A DNA stretch of 7,150 bases from Robiginitomaculum sp. (GTDB taxonomy: Bacteria; Pseudomonadota; Alphaproteobacteria; Caulobacterales; Maricaulaceae), in the NCBI GenBank assembly GCA_002733385.1, contig NVVO01000053.1:1009-8158 (forward strand), in the 5' to 3' direction. The first letter of the stretch is position 1. Each line of letters starts with the position of its first letter. The translations under genes were made by a program, and so were the position numbers. The notes beneath the pieces are model-generated. The model was not told where the DNA came from, ran no database searches, and saw only the letters and a list, made by a program, of their open reading frames with translations. Of this stretch, positions 1 through 5,712 are shown piece after piece.

Positions 1-348
1 GATACAAGGCCCAATCAAATCAGAAGATCAATCCGGGCGACAATTGCGGGCGAAAACCCGATCAGTCCTGCTGCGGCCACCCATTTGCTTGATGTTTTTA
101 AAATTCATGTAAAACATCCGACACCAATTCAGGATATAACGGCGAATGAGCCAGTTTTAACTGACCGCGAGATCGATGTTCTCACCATGTTTTCAAAAGG
201 TCTCTCTTATCGGGAAACGGCCGAAACCCTTGAAATTACAAGCCATACTGTCGGCGATCATGTCAAATCCATATACCGAAAATTAGCGGTGCATTCACGC
301 TCGGAGGCTATATTCGAGGCGGTGCAGTCAGGCTGGATCGAAATTTAG
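1..348 (+). CDS. LuxR/NarL-family response regulator, C-terminal part (5' end outside window)
   Basis: The frame is open from base 1 and gives the last 115 residues of a DNA-binding response regulator. Residues 7-33 (IRRSIRATIAGENPISPAAA and following) match the end of a receiver domain and the linker typical of NarL/FixJ regulators. Residues 53-113 form a LuxR-type helix-turn-helix: LTDREIDVL, GLSYRETAETLEI, then HTVGDHVKSIYRKL with the recognition helix. The phosphoacceptor Asp must lie upstream of the window. An internal TTG at 85 is not a credible start because the linker continues upstream of it. The convergent neighbour is a HisKA_3 histidine kinase, the kinase class that partners NarL-type regulators, so this is probably its output protein (inference). 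The stop codon TAG at 346-348 is formed by target TA plus the first G of an inserted small transposon; the original stop, also TAG, is now at 623-625. Confidence 0.92.
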   Translation, partial: DTRPNQIRRSIRATIAGENPISPAAATHLLDVFKIHVKHPTPIQDITANEPVLTDREIDVLTMFSKGLSYRETAETLEITSHTVGDHVKSIYRKLAVHSRSEAIFEAVQSGWIEI

Positions 349-379
349 GCAGGGTACTCATAAACTCAGGCACAAATGG
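348..379 (+). repeat. Left terminal inverted repeat of the MITE-like element
   Basis: This 32-bp end pairs with 591-622. It begins GGCAGGGTACTCATAAACTC. Against the reverse complement of the right end it differs only at positions 6, 8 and 25. Its first G completes the TAG stop of the response regulator. Confidence 0.85.
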
Positions 380-476
380 AGCTAAATATGCGAGAATATG
401 TTAGGAAAAGGGCGAAAAGCGGGCTCTCTGCCCGGTCGAGCGCTTTGACGACGCAGATTGAAGCAGATTTAGCTCA

Positions 477-493
477 GGGTTTGAGACAAACCC
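477..493. repeat. Perfect hairpin at the centre of the MITE-like element
   Basis: GGGTTTG (477-483) and CAAACCC (487-493) form a 7-bp perfect stem with a 3-base AGA loop. Its centre, base 485, is also the midpoint of the 275-bp element. There is no T run on either side, so a terminator role is not evident. Confidence 0.6.
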
Positions 494-590
494 AGTATGG
501 CCACTTTGCACGCTGGATGCGTTGTAAATCCTTGAAAATACTAGTATTTCCTGCGGCCTTACGCCTGTCCAGCGAACAAATTGGCGCATA

Positions 591-622
591 CCATTTGGGC
601 CTGAGTTTATGAGTCCACTGCC
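591..622 (-). repeat. Right terminal inverted repeat of the MITE-like element
   Basis: Read on the minus strand this end begins GGCAGTGGACTCATAAACTC and matches the left end at 29 of 32 positions. The adjacent TA (623-624) is the second copy of the presumed target duplication and the start of the regulator's ancestral TAG stop. Confidence 0.85.
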
Positions 623-625
623 TAG

Positions 626-2521
626 TCAAGATTTCATTGGTGGGATCTCTAGGGTGATGCTGGTGCCTTTCCCATTCAAACCTGTGCCAATAATCATTTG
701 TCCGCCGAGTGAGCGGGCCCGAACCTGCATATTTTTAAGGCCCTTGCCGGCGAATTTCGTGTTTTTAGTGTCTGGCATGCCGATACCATCATCGGCGACG
801 GAAATGACAAGGGTATGATCAGCCTCTTCTTGTAGCAGTGATATTTGCAATAGTTTTGCCTTCCCATGGCGCACACTATTAGAAACGGCTTCTTGTAAAA
901 ATCGGTATAGATTAAGTGTCGTGCGAACCCCCGTGTCTTGCAGATAAACCTGGTCGGACTGGATCCATTTTAATTTGATGTTGGTGGCCGCCATTTGGTC
1001 ACTGACCCGGCTTCGAAAAACAGCCAAAGCCTGGGTTAGGTTGTCGGCGGATTGATCCATGGAATCGACCACTAGCCGCAAATCATTGATCCCGTCTTCG
1101 ATTTCACTTTCGATTTGCCCCATATCAATTCGGCCGGAACGTACGCGCAACAGCAAGGAGAGCAAATGTCCCCCAATCCCGTCGTGCATGTCACGGGATA
1201 ACCTTTGCCGTTCTTCAAGTTTCGTGCGTTTCTTGGTTTCTTCTTGCAGCGCTACTTCTTTTTCCGTCAACCGTCTGCCTGTTTCTGCTAGCTGTATTTG
1301 CAATCGCTGTCTTGCGGTTTGATAAAGTTTCAACAGCCCTATCATGCGCCCAGTGCTGATCAGGCACAGGCAAATTGGTAAGAGTAGAGATAGATAGGCT
1401 ATCGTCCACGGCGCACCAAGATTAAGCCGGGCCGGTGACAGGCTCGGCACACCATAAAGCAGCAAGGGGATCATGGATGCGCCGGCCAACGCAAATAGGC
1501 AAAATTCTAGTTTTTTGTGCGGTCGGTTATGGGTGTAAAATCGCCACATACGCGTATACAAAAATGCAAGAACAGGCAACAATAAACCGAGTATAACCCA
1601 TTGCAGAATTTGGTCCAACCTGTCCGCACGTAATGCCCAAATAATGACCAAGCTTGCGAGGACAAAAATTGCCAAGACTATCCATTGCACAGGTTTTGCA
1701 ACGCACACACGCGATAAACATAGCAGACAAAACAGAGCGGTGCCCGCAGCACTCAACAACAATGCTGCCTGGGAGCCGGTTAGCCAGAGCAATTCAATAA
1801 TTTCGACCCGGCCCCATAACAGAAACAGCACACTTAAAAGGAATGCCCAATAATAGGGTTTGCGGGATTTGGACAATATGAGCCCGAATATGCAAGTGAA
1901 CAATAGAAAAACCCCAAAGCCAGTGAGAAGCGGCGGCAGTATTTGACGGTGTTTGTTAAGGCGCGCAAATGCTGTCGCAAGCGGTTCTTTCGGCCCCATA
2001 TAGAAATGCCCTGTGCTTGAAACTTTATCCGATGGGGACAATACAACCCCTAATGTATTGGTGCCGGGATGAAAAAAATGCGCCGGGATGCCGACAATGA
2101 ACCTATAGGCCTCAAGACCCGGCGCCGGGATGTTTTTTGAAGTAGACGCCTGAAGGGCTATACCGTTCATATAAATACGGGTTTCGCTGGGTGCCGCACT
2201 GAGAAACACGGACACGTCTTGCTCCGCATATACGTCACTGGAAAAACGGTAAGTGTATTGATGCACCTTGCCGCTACCAAGGCGGTGTGCTGATTTAAGG
2301 TCAAATACGGGCTCGGTTTCAGTGGCTTGGCGGATACCTAGGCCGGGTTGGGCGGCAATCAGCCTGACATTTTCTGGAGAAAGTCTATAGGTGTGTACAG
2401 GAACAAACGGCGAAATCGCTAATAACACGGGCATGAAAACCATAATGATTGCACCGATAAACAACAAAACGGGCTGTTGCCCAAATGTGGTAAAATTTCG
2501 CAATATTTTTTGCGTATTCAT
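626..2521 (-). CDS. Membrane sensor histidine kinase, HisKA_3/HATPase type with multi-helix membrane region
   Basis: This 631-residue protein is an inner-membrane sensor kinase. A first membrane helix (about 17-38) is followed by a periplasmic domain (about 40-190) with a beta-sandwich look (TRIYMNG, then HPGTNTLGVVL), then seven more helices (about 194-217, 224-247, 251-272, 278-297, 303-323, 338-357, 371-397). This layout resembles 7TMR-DISM-type sensors. A coiled coil (400-440) leads into the HisKA_3 dimerisation domain, with phospho-acceptor His446 in RDMHDGIGGHL. The ATPase domain shows an N box (FLQEAVSNSVRHG, Asn548), G1 (DDGIGMPD, 577-584) and G2 (GKGLKNM, 592-598). All key residues are present. 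The probable partner is the convergent NarL-type regulator. The start is ATG at 2519-2521, with a strong GGAGG tract (within 2534-2543) placed rather far, about 13 bases, upstream. The ligand is unknown; the sandwich domain suggests a carbohydrate or small-molecule signal (inference). Confidence 0.93.
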   Translation of the reverse strand: MNTQKILRNFTTFGQQPVLLFIGAIIMVFMPVLLAISPFVPVHTYRLSPENVRLIAAQPGLGIRQATETEPVFDLKSAHRLGSGKVHQYTYRFSSDVYAEQDVSVFLSAAPSETRIYMNGIALQASTSKNIPAPGLEAYRFIVGIPAHFFHPGTNTLGVVLSPSDKVSSTGHFYMGPKEPLATAFARLNKHRQILPPLLTGFGVFLLFTCIFGLILSKSRKPYYWAFLLSVLFLLWGRVEIIELLWLTGSQAALLLSAAGTALFCLLCLSRVCVAKPVQWIVLAIFVLASLVIIWALRADRLDQILQWVILGLLLPVLAFLYTRMWRFYTHNRPHKKLEFCLFALAGASMIPLLLYGVPSLSPARLNLGAPWTIAYLSLLLPICLCLISTGRMIGLLKLYQTARQRLQIQLAETGRRLTEKEVALQEETKKRTKLEERQRLSRDMHDGIGGHLLSLLLRVRSGRIDMGQIESEIEDGINDLRLVVDSMDQSADNLTQALAVFRSRVSDQMAATNIKLKWIQSDQVYLQDTGVRTTLNLYRFLQEAVSNSVRHGKAKLLQISLLQEEADHTLVISVADDGIGMPDTKNTKFAGKGLKNMQVRARSLGGQMIIGTGLNGKGTSITLEIPPMKS

Positions 2522-2556
2522 TGGTTAAGCGGTCCCTCCTCCCATGATGGTAACAC

Positions 2557-2586
2557 AGATAGGGTTTATTAGTTACATATACACAA
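2557..2586 (-). promoter_or_regulatory. Possible promoter of the histidine kinase gene
   Basis: On the minus strand TTGTGT (2581-2586), an 18-base spacer and CTATCT (2557-2562) could be -35 and -10 boxes, giving a leader of about 29 bases with the GGAGG tract inside it. The match to consensus is modest. The -10 box overlaps the 11-bp motif shared with the next gene upstream, so the motif may instead be a regulator site. Confidence 0.3.
2558..2568 (-). promoter_or_regulatory. Shared 11-bp upstream motif, kinase copy
   Basis: TAAACCCTATC on the minus strand, 37 bases before the kinase start. The identical 11-mer occurs in the same orientation at 3390-3400, before the secreted-protein gene. It may be an operator or a shared promoter part; its function is inferred from position only. 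Confidence 0.35.
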
Positions 2587-2604
2587 ATTCGGTGTCATAA
2601 ATAT

Positions 2605-2637
2605 AAAGAGGCCATGATCCAAAACCACGGCCTCTTT
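2605..2637 (-). terminator. Hairpin terminator after the secreted-protein gene
   Basis: AAAGAGGCC (2605-2613) and GGCCTCTTT (2629-2637) form a perfect 9-bp stem with a 15-base loop. Read on the minus strand the stem is followed by a T-rich but interrupted tract (TATATTTATG), so it resembles an intrinsic terminator with a weak U run. It lies about 60 bases past the stop of the 2697-3338 gene and before the kinase promoter region, which suggests the two genes have separate transcripts. Confidence 0.6.
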
Positions 2638-2696
2638 AACGCAAACTCAAACCCTTACGGATTTTTTAGCCCCTGTTTACGTACATTCTCGTGACG

Positions 2697-3338
2697 TTAT
2701 GGTTTCGGCGTCGTACATTTTGTGCATTTGCCAGACAATGCGCCGCGTACGGTCAGTCCGGTCGGGCCACTTTGATTATACACATCGATCTCGATTTTGT
2801 TGCACCCCTGTTTAAAAGGTCCACCATCATTGTTGGCATATTTTTCGACGAATTTAAAATTGCCTGGCTTGAAATCATTAATATCACTCTTGGCACCCAT
2901 AAAAATGACAACGCCATTTACACGAACCCGCCGCACGGAATTGTCAGCACCAACACTAATTGATAGCTTGAGGTTGTCATAAAAATAGGGATCCTCAGGA
3001 ATATTAACGGTAGCACTGTAAACTACCGTTGAATTGGTATGGGTTGTTGTCGGTGAAACCCACTGAAATCGGCCACCATTCGTGTTCCAGGCCGAATTAA
3101 TAGGCACTACCTTTGCCGCCGAACCTTGTACCTGCCAAAGTGGGTCATTATCGCCTGGCTGTGCGTAACCGCGTGCTATGCGCATATCAAATAAAAGTTT
3201 TTGACCAACTTCCGAACATTTCTGTAGCGAGTGCTTCGGCGAAACTAGTGCACAACTGGATTGCGCCAGCGCAGGTGTTGAAAGTGTGCAGGCTATCAGT
3301 GCCGTGCCTGTAATTAAGAGTTTGGATACATGCATCAT
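2697..3338 (-). CDS. Secreted beta-sandwich (galactose-binding-like) protein with conserved cysteines
   Basis: This 213-residue protein begins with a clear Sec signal peptide (KLLITGTALIACTLSTPALA), probably cleaved after ALA at 25, so the mature protein is exported. The cysteine at 29 is not in a lipobox. The mature part has Cys29, Cys41, Cys179, Cys205 and Cys208; disulfide bonds are likely. Residues 105-202 look like a jelly-roll domain: LKLSISVGADNSVRRVRVNG, then FKQGCNKIEIDVYNQSGPTG and LTVRGALSG, a pattern common in secreted carbohydrate-binding-like modules. No catalytic motif is visible, so it may bind a ligand or lie at the cell surface. The start has two ATG codons in a row; the first, at 3336-3338, has a good GAAGGA site (3346-3351) seven bases upstream. 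The gene lies upstream of the kinase on the same strand, separated by a hairpin terminator. The exact function is unknown. Confidence 0.8.
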   Translation of the reverse strand: MMHVSKLLITGTALIACTLSTPALAQSSCALVSPKHSLQKCSEVGQKLLFDMRIARGYAQPGDNDPLWQVQGSAAKVVPINSAWNTNGGRFQWVSPTTTHTNSTVVYSATVNIPEDPYFYDNLKLSISVGADNSVRRVRVNGVVIFMGAKSDINDFKPGNFKFVEKYANNDGGPFKQGCNKIEIDVYNQSGPTGLTVRGALSGKCTKCTTPKP

Positions 3339-3354
3339 CGTTTTTTCCTTCGAT

Positions 3355-3384
3355 ATAACAAACCAAGATATGTCAATTTGTCAA
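3355..3384 (-). promoter_or_regulatory. Tandem TTGACA sites and possible promoter of the secreted-protein gene
   Basis: On the minus strand two TTGACA boxes lie 8 bases apart (3379-3384 and 3371-3376), each preceded by AT, so ATTGACA is directly repeated. The upstream one can pair with TGTTAT (3355-3360) at 18-base spacing. The predicted transcript start would then fall at about 3348, inside the ribosome-binding site, which is implausibly close. The repeat may therefore be an operator, or the true promoter may lie further upstream. Confidence 0.35.
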
Positions 3385-3389
3385 TCAAG

Positions 3390-3400
3390 GATAGGGTTTA
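3390..3400 (-). promoter_or_regulatory. Shared 11-bp upstream motif, secreted-protein copy
   Basis: TAAACCCTATC on the minus strand, 52 bases before the secreted-protein start and identical to 2558-2568. It lies just upstream of the tandem TTGACA sites, as expected for an activator site, but this is inference. Confidence 0.35.
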
Positions 3401-3503
3401 GGCATTTTAAAGAATATCCCATGATGATGGGGCATAACCGCTTATTTATCTGCGTTCTAACGCATTACTCCCATGAATGTGGGGGGTGATATGTACGGGC
3501 TTG

Positions 3504-4130
3504 TTATTTTTCTTCCTGCTTCTTCAGTCGTCTTGGCCTAATATTTGACAAGTAAGCCCATCCACCCACGAGAACACCGGCTATAGAAGAACATATTGCC
3601 CAGGCCATTTCTCGTAAATTACTGTTGGATAGCCATCCTGGAACATCGCCACCTCTTTCCATAGAAAACGGAATGAGACCTCTGAATAAATCAATAGTTT
3701 CTGACCCCATAGCAAATTTCACGCCTTCACTTATGAGCACTAATACGAATAGCCCCTTTATGATAATGCCAATAATATTTTCAAATTTGCCCCGTTTAGC
3801 CCCCATCAACCTGAATATTGTGGCCATTAGCCTAGCCACAGCCCAGAGTGCGGCCAAATTTAAAAGCAGATTAAAATCCTGGGCAATTTTAGTGCCTGCA
3901 ATGGCTTGGGTGATGAAATTTGGCAAGGGAACATGTGCTACAATTTCCACTAGATTAGGCAGAAAATCTATCACTATTCGGGCCGCGTTTGCCAAATTTG
4001 AAGATATAATTTTTATTATTCCTAGATTTTCAAAGATTACTGCCACTGCGAATAGGGCGGCAATCCATTCTATGGTTTTCGCTCCATTTCTGAACAAATT
4101 CCGAATGGGTTTGCCTAATTTCTCAATCAT
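3504..4130 (-). CDS. Hypothetical four-helix inner-membrane protein
   Basis: I do not recognise this 208-residue protein. It has four likely membrane helices (about 22-43, 86-108, 117-139, 174-194). Positive charges lie at the N-terminus (KPIRNLFRNGAK), in the 110-116 loop (AKRGK) and at the C-terminus (RPRRLKKQEEK), which fits both ends being cytoplasmic. A stretch around 50-75 is also apolar but contains prolines and may be amphipathic and periplasmic. No catalytic motif is visible. The minus-strand reading is preferred over an overlapping plus-strand frame (3625-4167) because it has coherent helices, a promoter at 4156-4184 and a G-rich ribosome-binding tract (4136-4141) six bases before the ATG. 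It is the last gene before the tRNA-derived attachment site, so it is probably chromosomal. No good terminator is seen after it; a short hairpin near 3467-3484 lacks a T run. Confidence 0.75.
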   Translation of the reverse strand: MIEKLGKPIRNLFRNGAKTIEWIAALFAVAVIFENLGIIKIISSNLANAARIVIDFLPNLVEIVAHVPLPNFITQAIAGTKIAQDFNLLLNLAALWAVARLMATIFRLMGAKRGKFENIIGIIIKGLFVLVLISEGVKFAMGSETIDLFRGLIPFSMERGGDVPGWLSNSNLREMAWAICSSIAGVLVGGWAYLSNIRPRRLKKQEEK

Positions 4131-4155
4131 AAAAAATCCCCCGATAAATTGGAAG

Positions 4156-4184
4156 TTTATATATTAAAACATTGGTAACGCCAA
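4156..4184 (-). promoter_or_regulatory. Sigma70-like promoter of the four-helix membrane protein gene
   Basis: On the minus strand TTGGCG (4179-4184), a 17-base spacer and TATAAA (4156-4161) form a good promoter. The transcript would begin near 4149, leaving a leader of about 19 bases that includes the G-rich tract before the ATG at 4130. Confidence 0.55.
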
Positions 4185-4253
4185 CAGTGCGTTTTCGTAG
4201 GGAAACGGTGAATTTATCAATTTCATGTGTCAGGGGAAGAGTAAGTGAAAAAG

Positions 4254-4298
4254 TGGTGCCGCAAGGGAGAATTGAACTCCCGACCTCATCATTACCAA
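4254..4298 (-). other. Attachment site: 3' fragment of tRNA-Thr(GGU)
   Basis: Read on the minus strand these 45 bases are the 3' part of a tRNA: anticodon loop TTGGTAA (4292-4298, anticodon GGT), the 3' anticodon strand TGATG, variable loop AGGTC, T arm GGGAG-TTCAATT-CTCCC (4265-4281), acceptor strand TTGCGGC, discriminator A and CCA (4254-4256). The upstream anticodon strand (expected CATCA), D arm and 5' acceptor strand are absent, so it is not a functional tRNA. A tRNA 3' end cut at the anticodon loop next to a tyrosine-recombinase gene is the usual footprint of site-specific integration. The fragment's orientation puts the chromosome on the left and the element on the right, with the intact tRNA-Thr predicted at the far end, outside the window. 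Confidence 0.85.
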
Positions 4299-4324
4299 GC
4301 TGTATTTACAGTGAATACTCCCGA

Positions 4325-4449
4325 GCACTTACGGACAAGTTTTAGCGTCTAACCTATTGTATTTATTACATTAAGTTAATGCGTATGTGTTCGAGAGTGT
4401 ACGCCAGTGTGCTTGGTTATTTCGTCATTTTGCACTTACATAGCACTTA
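4325..4449 (+). repeat. Three GCACTTA direct repeats, candidate integrase arm-binding sites
   Basis: GCACTTAC occurs at 4325-4332 and 4432-4439, and GCACTTA at 4443-4449, all on the plus strand, between the attachment core and the integrase start. Integrases with an N-terminal arm-binding domain, as encoded here, bind short direct repeats beside the core site. The last two copies lie just before the integrase start and could also mediate autoregulation. The role is inferred. Confidence 0.5.
4369..4381. repeat. 13-bp palindrome upstream of the integrase
   Basis: CATTAA and TTAATG flank a single central G. The site lies between the arm-type repeats and could bind a dimeric excisionase or repressor, or it may be chance in AT-rich DNA. 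Confidence 0.3.
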
Positions 4450-4469
4450 AGTTTATGGAGCCATGTAAA

Positions 4470-5681
4470 ATGAAAATAGCAATGACACAGACCCTAATCG
4501 AGAAAGCCAAGGCAAAGTCCAAACCCTACGAAATTCGAGATGTTCGGCTTATCGGACTGTTAGTACGGGTGCAACCAACAGGTAAGAAAACATATTATTG
4601 TGAGTACAGGCGCGGAGCACGGATAAAAATCGGGCAGTTCCAAGCTTTTTCAGTAAAGGAAGCTCGCAATCGAGCGAAAGAAATTCTCGCTGATTACTAT
4701 CAAGGCGGCGACCCTGCGCTTATATTGCGGCAAAAACGAACGGCTTCGACCTACCTAGACTTTCTTGAGAAACATTACTTTCCTTGGATGATGGCTAATT
4801 ATACGAGTGGTGAAAAATCTAAGAAAGCTATGCTTGCCTCATGTTCTAAATTTATGAATATGCCGCTCACAAAAATTGTCCCTTATACGGTCGAAAAATG
4901 GCGCACGGGAAAAATTCAAAACGGCAATACATCGACAACTGCTAACCGTCACTTTGCAGTTCTGCGTGCTTCACTTACAAAAGCTGTTGAATGGGGTTTT
5001 CTACCCGAACATCCGTTGCGAAATATGAAGCTCCTGAAAACTGATAAAAACTTGATTGTAAGATATTTTAGTGATGATGAAGAAAAGCGCATACGCGCAG
5101 AACTAGAAAAACGGGAAGCCCATATTCGCGCCAAACGAAAAAGCGCTAATGAATGGCGGCGCATTAGGCGTTATCCGCTTTACCATGATCTTGAGGATTA
5201 TGTTTTCGCGGATTACCTGAAACCAATGGTGCTGCTTTCCATGAACACAGGGATGCGGCAAGGCGAGGTATTTAAGCTTAAATGGTCAAATGTTCATTTC
5301 GACCTAAACCAAGTTACTATCGAAGGCTCAAACGCCAAGTCAGGAAAAACACGGCACATACCGCTTAATAAAGAAGCTTTGTCCATTATGCACGATTGGC
5401 GCAAACAATGCCCAAGCCGCGCCAAACATGTTTTCACAAACGAATACGGCCAGCAATTTGACAATATCAGAAAATCGTGGAAGAGCCTTCTCATAGCCGC
5501 ACAGATCAACGATTTCCGCTGGCATGACCTTCGCCACCATTTTGCCTCAAAACTGGCTATGAAGGGCGCAAATCTAAACACAATACGCGAATTACTAGGC
5601 CACTCGACCTATGATATGACTTTGCGTTACGCGCATTTGTCAGCTGGGCATAAGGCGGAGGCCGTGGAGTTATTGTGTTAA
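4470..5681 (+). CDS. Tyrosine-recombinase integrase (tRNA-Thr-targeting integrative element)
   Basis: This 403-residue integrase catalyses site-specific recombination between the element and a chromosomal attachment site. The N-terminus (about 5-80, including GLLVRVQPTGKKTYYCEYR and IGQFQAFSVKEARNRA) resembles the DUF4102 arm-binding domain. A core-binding domain follows (about 90-190), then the catalytic domain (about 200-395). The complete active site is visible: Arg263 in TGMRQGEV, Lys290 in AKSGKTR, His352 and Arg355 in WHDLRHHFA, His378 in LLGHS, and the nucleophile Tyr387 in LRYAHL. Length is normal for the family, with no frameshift, so it is probably active. ATG 4470 is chosen because GGAG (4457-4460) lies nine bases upstream; a GTG at 4407 and ATG at 4455 would also be in frame but add residues unlike the family. 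It reads away from the attachment site, into the element, and converges on the ATPase gene with a 31-bp gap. Confidence 0.95.
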   Translation: MKIAMTQTLIEKAKAKSKPYEIRDVRLIGLLVRVQPTGKKTYYCEYRRGARIKIGQFQAFSVKEARNRAKEILADYYQGGDPALILRQKRTASTYLDFLEKHYFPWMMANYTSGEKSKKAMLASCSKFMNMPLTKIVPYTVEKWRTGKIQNGNTSTTANRHFAVLRASLTKAVEWGFLPEHPLRNMKLLKTDKNLIVRYFSDDEEKRIRAELEKREAHIRAKRKSANEWRRIRRYPLYHDLEDYVFADYLKPMVLLSMNTGMRQGEVFKLKWSNVHFDLNQVTIEGSNAKSGKTRHIPLNKEALSIMHDWRKQCPSRAKHVFTNEYGQQFDNIRKSWKSLLIAAQINDFRWHDLRHHFASKLAMKGANLNTIRELLGHSTYDMTLRYAHLSAGHKAEAVELLC

Positions 5682-5712
5682 GCGAGATAGCGGCTACACC
5701 TTTTGTAAGATG

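Larger units (their letters stand above)
348..622. mobile_element. MITE-like non-autonomous element, 275 bp, TA target duplication
   Basis: Two 32-bp ends (348-379 and 591-622) are inverted copies of each other with 29 of 32 positions identical, starting GGCAG and ending in the complement CTGCC. The element is flanked by TA at 346-347 and TA at 623-624, consistent with a TA target duplication as made by IS630/Tc1-mariner-type transposases. It contains no transposase, so it would have to be moved in trans. Overlapping small open frames lie inside it on both strands (376-612 plus, 401-589 minus); neither resembles a protein I know and both look incidental. It also carries a hairpin at its exact centre (477-493) and a 14-bp palindrome (536-549). 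It lies between the convergent stop codons of the response regulator and kinase and interrupts neither protein. The assignment to a transposase family is inference. Confidence 0.8.

Noticed and set aside
376..612. Small open frame (78 codons) on the plus strand, and a 62-codon frame opposite it
   Set aside because: Both lie wholly within the MITE-like element, overlap its terminal repeats or each other, show no recognisable motif, and lack a convincing ribosome-binding site.
3418..3431. Short inverted repeat CCCAT-GATG-ATGGG
   Set aside because: The stem is only five bp and there is no T run or placement near a gene end to support a terminator or operator.
3625..4167. 180-codon plus-strand open frame overlapping the membrane-protein gene
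   Set aside because: Its composition is that of an antisense shadow. The minus-strand gene has coherent membrane helices, charge topology, a promoter and a ribosome-binding tract.
4241..4248. Reverse-strand near-match to the integrase arm repeat (TTCACTTAC)
   Set aside because: It has a mismatch in the core and lies on the chromosomal side of the attachment site, so it is not expected to be part of the element.
4254..4330. A complete tRNA-Thr gene
   Set aside because: Bases above 4298 do not supply the 5' anticodon strand, D arm or 5' acceptor strand, so only the 3' part is present.
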